From the NCBI GenBank assembly GCA_026125895.1, contig JAHCKG010000017.1:33721-97720 (forward strand): DNA of 64,000 nucleotides. Reading direction: 5' to 3'. Shown piece after piece: positions 61,178 to 64,000 of this stretch. The translations under genes and the position numbers were made by a program. Under the pieces are notes generated by a model, which worked only from the letters and a program-made list of their open reading frames with translations, had not been told where the DNA came from and did not search any database. Position 1 is the first letter of the stretch, and every line of letters begins with the position of its first letter. The stretch is from Pseudolabrys sp. Its GTDB lineage: Bacteria; Pseudomonadota; Alphaproteobacteria; Rhizobiales; Xanthobacteraceae.

Positions 61178-61195
61178 TATTTTAACCCTAAAACA
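61178..61195. promoter_or_regulatory. MarR-type operator site E
   Basis: TATTTTAACCCTAAAACA matches the consensus at 17 of 18 positions. It lies 34 bases before the opine-dehydrogenase-like start, and the candidate -10 (TAAAAT on the minus strand) is within the site, though no good -35 box is visible. The SDR gene upstream (61238) ends 42 bases away. Confidence 0.62.
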
Positions 61196-61237
61196 ATTCG
61201 TGGGGAAAGCCTATCGATTGGCGCAAGCCGCGCGATT

Positions 61238-62014
61238 TCAACCCACCGGCCGGCCGCCATCCACCGCCACGGTCGAGGCCGTCATGTACGAGGCCTCGTC
61301 CGACGCCAGCCACAGGATCGGATAGGCCGCCTCCTCCGCCCTCGCCCAGCGCTTCATCAGGCAATGTGGCAGATGCTCGTTCTCGAGCGCCTCGCGGCTG
61401 CCGCCGGAAGCCTCGGCGCGCGCAACGTGAAACGGCGTCAACGTGTAGCCGGGACAAACGGCGTTGACCCGCACGCCATGCTCGGCCTCTTCGAAGGCGC
61501 AGGTCCGCGTCAGCGAGATGATCGCCGCCTTGGTCGCGTCGTACTGGCCCATGCCGGCGCGGCCCGACAGCGCGTAGGTCGAGGAGACATTGACGATGCT
61601 GCCGCGGCCGGACGATCGCAGTTGCGGCAGCGCCGCCTTGATCATGAAGGCGTAGCTCAGGAGGTTCACCGACAGCACGCGGTTCCAGGATTCGGCCGAG
61701 GCGTCGGCCAACGGCTCGTAGGATCGCACGGCCGCATTGTTGACCAGTACGTCGAGGCCGCCGAATTCGCCGACCGCCGCCGCCACCAGCTTCGCCGCGC
61801 TCGCATCGCTGGCGACGTCCGTCACCACCGCCGTGACGCGCGCCGAAGGCGTGGCCGCCTTGATCGCCGCGACAGCCGCCGTCACCGCCTTGTCGTCGTG
61901 ATCCGCCAGCACGACGCTGGCGCCTTCGGCGCAGAACAAGGCGCCCACCGCCGAGCCGATGCCGCCGCCGCCACCCGTCACGATCGCCGTCTTTCCTGCC
62001 AGTCGCCCGCTCAC
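61238..62014 (-). CDS. SDR-family oxidoreductase
   Basis: 258-residue short-chain dehydrogenase with TGGGGGIG, NNAA, VSSTYAL and QYDATK (Tyr-x3-Lys), so catalytically complete. The start is GTG 62014 because GGAAGGAG stands seven bases before it; an upstream GTG at 62038 lies before that ribosome site. It precedes operator E and the opine-dehydrogenase unit on the same strand, and may be read from its own promoter. Only a degenerate half of the MarR motif is found upstream of it. Confidence 0.87.
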   Translation of the reverse strand: MSGRLAGKTAIVTGGGGGIGSAVGALFCAEGASVVLADHDDKAVTAAVAAIKAATPSARVTAVVTDVASDASAAKLVAAAVGEFGGLDVLVNNAAVRSYEPLADASAESWNRVLSVNLLSYAFMIKAALPQLRSSGRGSIVNVSSTYALSGRAGMGQYDATKAAIISLTRTCAFEEAEHGVRVNAVCPGYTLTPFHVARAEASGGSREALENEHLPHCLMKRWARAEEAAYPILWLASDEASYMTASTVAVDGGRPVG

Positions 62015-62117
62015 GCTTTCGCTCCTTCCAGCACACAAATCGACGGCGCCAGTCTAAACGAAACCGGCGCCGTCGGTAACATGCTGCGGCAACTCGCCTG
62101 TGGTCCGGCGCTGCCGG

Positions 62118-62432
62118 TCAGGGCGTCACGACGATGCGACCCTTCATGTTCGGATGGAATCGGCAGAAATATTCGACGCTGCCGGCTCGCGTGAGCGTGA
62201 GCCGGCCGGACTTGCCGGGCGCAATCGTCACGTCCCAGCTCTTGTCGGACGCGGTGGCGGTGTGCGCCATGACATCCTTGTTGTCCCAGACGATGGTGTC
62301 GCCGACCTTGGCCTCCACCTCGGCCAGTTGGAACACCAATTTATCGATCGTGATGGTGATGACCTCCGCCTGCGCCGGGGCGGCCATGGACCAGCACAAG
62401 GCAATCGCTGTCAGAATCCGTCCCGGCGTCAT
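62118..62432 (-). CDS. periplasmic cupredoxin (plastocyanin/amicyanin-like)
   Basis: 104 residues with a Sec leader (TPGRILTAIALCWSMAAPAQA). Type-1 copper ligands are H57 (VMAHTATA), C90, H93 and M96 (EYFCRFHPNM), all present. It is a small electron carrier or copper-binding protein of the periplasm. TAGGAG lies before the ATG. It follows the DUF4142 gene by 10 bases, so the two form a unit from the ECF-type promoter at 62998-63026. Confidence 0.9.
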   Translation of the reverse strand: MTPGRILTAIALCWSMAAPAQAEVITITIDKLVFQLAEVEAKVGDTIVWDNKDVMAHTATASDKSWDVTIAPGKSGRLTLTRAGSVEYFCRFHPNMKGRIVVTP

Positions 62433-62442
62433 GGCGTCGCTC

Positions 62443-62967
62443 CTACTTGAGTCCGCTGGCGACGTGCTCGGCATGCTGCTCATGACCCTGAAACAGCTTC
62501 AGGCCGGTTTGCAGCAGGCTCTTGAGCTCGGCGTTGTTGGCCGACGGAATGAGCGTGGTCTCCAGCGCGCCATTGACCGTCTTGTGATAGGCGATCTCGT
62601 TGGCGACATAGGCCTTGTCGAACGCGGCGCCGTCGAGCTTGGCGAGGCTCGCGCGCTTTTCCGCGGCGGCCTTGGTCAGCGCCTTGCTGGTGTCGTTGTC
62701 TTCCGGCGTGACGCCGAGTTTCTTGACGAGATCGAGCGCCTGCTTGTTCACCGCGGTATGGTCACGTACCATGCCTTCGGCGAATTCCTTCACCGCCTTG
62801 TTTTTGGTCTTGGCCAGCGCCTGCTTGCCGGCCTCGACATCGAGCACGCCGGCCGTATAGGCGATGTGGGCGATCTGCGCATCGTTGGGTTTGGCGCTGC
62901 CTTGCGCCAGGGCCGCACCGGGCAACAGGCACAGCGCGGCCAGCGCGCCGATCAGATTGAGCTTCAT
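62443..62967 (-). CDS. DUF4142 domain-containing exported protein
   Basis: 174 residues: Sec leader (MKLNLIGALAALCLLPGAALA) and a helical ferritin-like DUF4142 domain (about 27-172), with family residues in VRDHTAVNKQALDLVKKLGV and in the His-containing C-terminus (FQGHEQHAEHV). The function is not established; members are often stress-induced envelope proteins. GGAGG precedes the ATG. The upstream region has the same promoter motif as the sigma-factor gene, so it is a likely target of that sigma factor. Confidence 0.87.
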   Translation of the reverse strand: MKLNLIGALAALCLLPGAALAQGSAKPNDAQIAHIAYTAGVLDVEAGKQALAKTKNKAVKEFAEGMVRDHTAVNKQALDLVKKLGVTPEDNDTSKALTKAAAEKRASLAKLDGAAFDKAYVANEIAYHKTVNGALETTLIPSANNAELKSLLQTGLKLFQGHEQHAEHVASGLK

Positions 62968-62997
62968 GACATCCTCCGTTGGTGTTGCATCTCATCG

Positions 62998-63026
62998 TTG
63001 GATGCAGCAGGCGGACGGAGGTTCCC
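62998..63026 (-). promoter_or_regulatory. ECF-type promoter of the DUF4142-cupredoxin unit
   Basis: On the minus strand GGGAACC is followed after 14 bases by GCATCCAA. The identical arrangement stands before the sigma-factor gene at 63742-63770. The -35 element GGGAAC is typical of extracytoplasmic-function sigma factors, so the sigma encoded next door is the expected reader. It lies 31 bases before the DUF4142 start. Confidence 0.65.
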
Positions 63027-63029
63027 GCT

Positions 63030-63716
63030 TCAGCGGCAGATCAACGCCACGATCTTCTCGGTCATGGCTTCGCAACGCCGGCCACCGAAGGGAAAGGTGC
63101 TGGTCAACGCCGGTCCGAGCTGACTTTCCAGTTCTTCGCGCAACAGCGCGCGGGCGCGGTGCAGCCGCGTCTTCACCGTCTCCGGCTTGAGGCTGAACAG
63201 ATCGGCCGTTTCCTCGACCGTCATGCCCTCGATGATGCGGGCGACGAACACGATGCGGAAGGCATCCGGCAATCGATCGATCGCTTTCTCGAGGACGACG
63301 CGGATTTCGCCTTGCGCCATGGTCTTCTCCGGATCGATGCTCACTGCCGAGACGGGAAAGTCGATGATCTGCGCCTGCGTGCGGTTTTCTCCGTAGCTCT
63401 CCCAATCGACGCTCGGCTTTCGCTTGCGCAGACGGCCGAGGGCCTCGTTCATGGCGATGCGCGTGATCCAGGTGCCGAAGGCGGCATCGCCCCGAAACAT
63501 GTCGAGGCCCGTGAAGGCGCGCACATAGGTCTCCTGCACCACGTCTTCGGCTTCGGCGTCGTTGCGCAGGATGCCGCGGGCGACGCGGAACAGCCGCCGA
63601 TTGTAGCGCGTCGTCAGGGTCCGCACCGCCGCCTCGTCGCGCAGCAGCGCGCGCCGCACCAGGTCTTCGTCCGTCGGGACGCCGCGTTCAGCTTGCGGGA
63701 TCAATGTCAGTGCCAT
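63030..63716 (-). CDS. ECF-family RNA polymerase sigma factor
   Basis: 228 residues. Region 2 spans about 20-88 (DAEAEDVVQETYVRAFTGLD core-binding and WITRIAMNEALGRLRKR), and region 4 about 150-205 (LPDAFRIVFVARIIEGMTVE then ETADLFSLKPETVKTRLHRA). A short tail has Cys residues. Its upstream sequence holds an ECF-type promoter shared with the DUF4142 gene, so it probably drives its own expression. No anti-sigma gene adjoins it in the window. Confidence 0.9.
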   Translation of the reverse strand: MALTLIPQAERGVPTDEDLVRRALLRDEAAVRTLTTRYNRRLFRVARGILRNDAEAEDVVQETYVRAFTGLDMFRGDAAFGTWITRIAMNEALGRLRKRKPSVDWESYGENRTQAQIIDFPVSAVSIDPEKTMAQGEIRVVLEKAIDRLPDAFRIVFVARIIEGMTVEETADLFSLKPETVKTRLHRARALLREELESQLGPALTSTFPFGGRRCEAMTEKIVALICR

Positions 63717-63741
63717 CGGTGTCGTCCTCGCCTATCGTCGC

Positions 63742-63770
63742 TTGGATGCGGCTGCGGCCAATAGGTTCCC
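63742..63770 (-). promoter_or_regulatory. ECF-type promoter of the sigma-factor gene
   Basis: GGGAACC, 14 bases, GCATCCAA on the minus strand, in the same spacing as at 62998-63026. It lies 26 bases before the sigma ATG, consistent with autoregulation. Confidence 0.65.
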
Positions 63771-63848
63771 GGCGCGCAGTATGCGCGTGGAATCTGGACG
63801 GCGTGACCGAATTCTGGCATTTCGCCGTCAAACGTGAGGGAGATCGTG

Positions 63849-64000
63849 ATGCCGAAAGCCTATTGGGTGGTGACTTATCGTTCCGTGACGAATCCGGCCG
63901 CGTGGCAGGCCTACGCCAAGCTGGCCGTCCCGGCGATCACCGAGGCCGGCGGACGCTTCCTCGCCCTGAACCAGCCGGCGAAGGTTTATGAATCCGGCCT
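63849..64000 (+). CDS. DUF1330 domain-containing protein, 3' end outside the window
   Basis: The first 50 codons are visible: a start MPKAYWVVTYRSV followed by WQAYAKLAVPAITEAGGRFLA and KVYESGL, the dimeric alpha-beta barrel (DUF1330) pattern of about 95-residue proteins. GGGAG lies before the ATG. It is divergent from the sigma-factor gene and may share its regulatory region. Function unknown. Confidence 0.85.
   Translation, partial: MPKAYWVVTYRSVTNPAAWQAYAKLAVPAITEAGGRFLALNQPAKVYESG

Noticed and set aside
62050-62061. AGTCTAAACGA-like stretch before the SDR gene at 61238, resembling the right half of the MarR-type site
   Set aside because: Only one half matches (about 9 of 12) and the left half is GC-rich, so it was not counted as a sixth operator.
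1-64000. CRISPR arrays, tRNA/rRNA genes, prophage or IS transposase
   Set aside because: No regularly spaced identical repeats, cloverleaf-like conserved sequence or transposase/integrase motifs were recognised by eye.

Overview
The window is high-GC DNA with the gene style of an alphaproteobacterium of the order Rhizobiales (Bradyrhizobium / Rhodopseudomonas / Xanthobacteraceae-like). The grounds are the many Liv-type and NitT/TauT-type ABC transporters, MmgE/PrpD and hydantoinase genes, an alphaproteobacterial TamA-TamB pair, and palindromic repeats of the PAKAGTH and WPGLSRPS kinds that recur in those genomes. This placement is by recall, not by a search. No rRNA, tRNA, CRISPR array, phage or insertion sequence with a transposase was seen. 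Nearly all genes are catabolic, so the window reads as several small-molecule degradation islands side by side.

Layout. 0-5.4 kb: a DeoR regulator with a sugar-acid operon (four-carbon acid sugar kinase, PdxA2-like dehydrogenase, UxaA-family dehydratase, a solute-binding-like protein). 5.4-10.3 kb: two divergent paralogous metallo-beta-lactamase-fold lactonases, one leading a NitT/TauT-type ABC transporter operon. 10.3-16.2 kb: two MmgE/PrpD proteins, a short crotonase, a carboxymuconolactone-decarboxylase-like protein, an SDR and a GntR/FCD regulator. 16.3-30.6 kb: a tightly overlapping minus-strand operon (LivK-H-M-G-F transporter, PrpB-like lyase, HyuB-HyuA, isochorismatase-like hydrolase, FAD dehydrogenase) with a GntR/HutC regulator, divergent from a leuCD-like pair. 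30.6-37.0 kb: tamA-tamB, the only clear housekeeping genes. 37.0-62.0 kb: a large aromatic or CoA-linked catabolic island. 62.1-64.0 kb: cupredoxin, DUF4142 protein, ECF sigma factor, and the start of a DUF1330 gene.

The most notable observation is in 37-62 kb. A MarR-type regulator (36972-37463) sits beside iorAB. An 18-bp palindrome, consensus TATTTTAAGNYTAAAAYA, occurs five times, each time upstream of a transcription unit of the island: 37512 (marR/iorA), 48355 (Rieske dioxygenase operon), 49228 (racemase-like / acyl-CoA ligase), 50967 (Liv transporter, thiolase and ligase operon) and 61178 (opine-dehydrogenase-like / hydroxyacyl-CoA dehydrogenase). In at least three of them the site overlaps a candidate -10 box. 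This looks like one MarR regulon that joins uptake, activation by CoA ligases, ring oxygenation, lactam or amide hydrolysis (cyclase family) and thiolytic cleavage. The gene set suggests an indole-acetate/isatin-like or other aryl-acid substrate, but the substrate is inferred, not shown.

Other points of interest are several enzyme homologues that have lost catalytic residues (racemase-like, thiolase-like, SDR fused to a zinc ribbon/OB fold, cysteine-hydrolase-like, crotonase), a GIY-YIG gene enclosed by long inverted repeats, an ECF sigma factor that shares its promoter motif with the neighbouring DUF4142 gene, and phased direct repeats before the DeoR gene.
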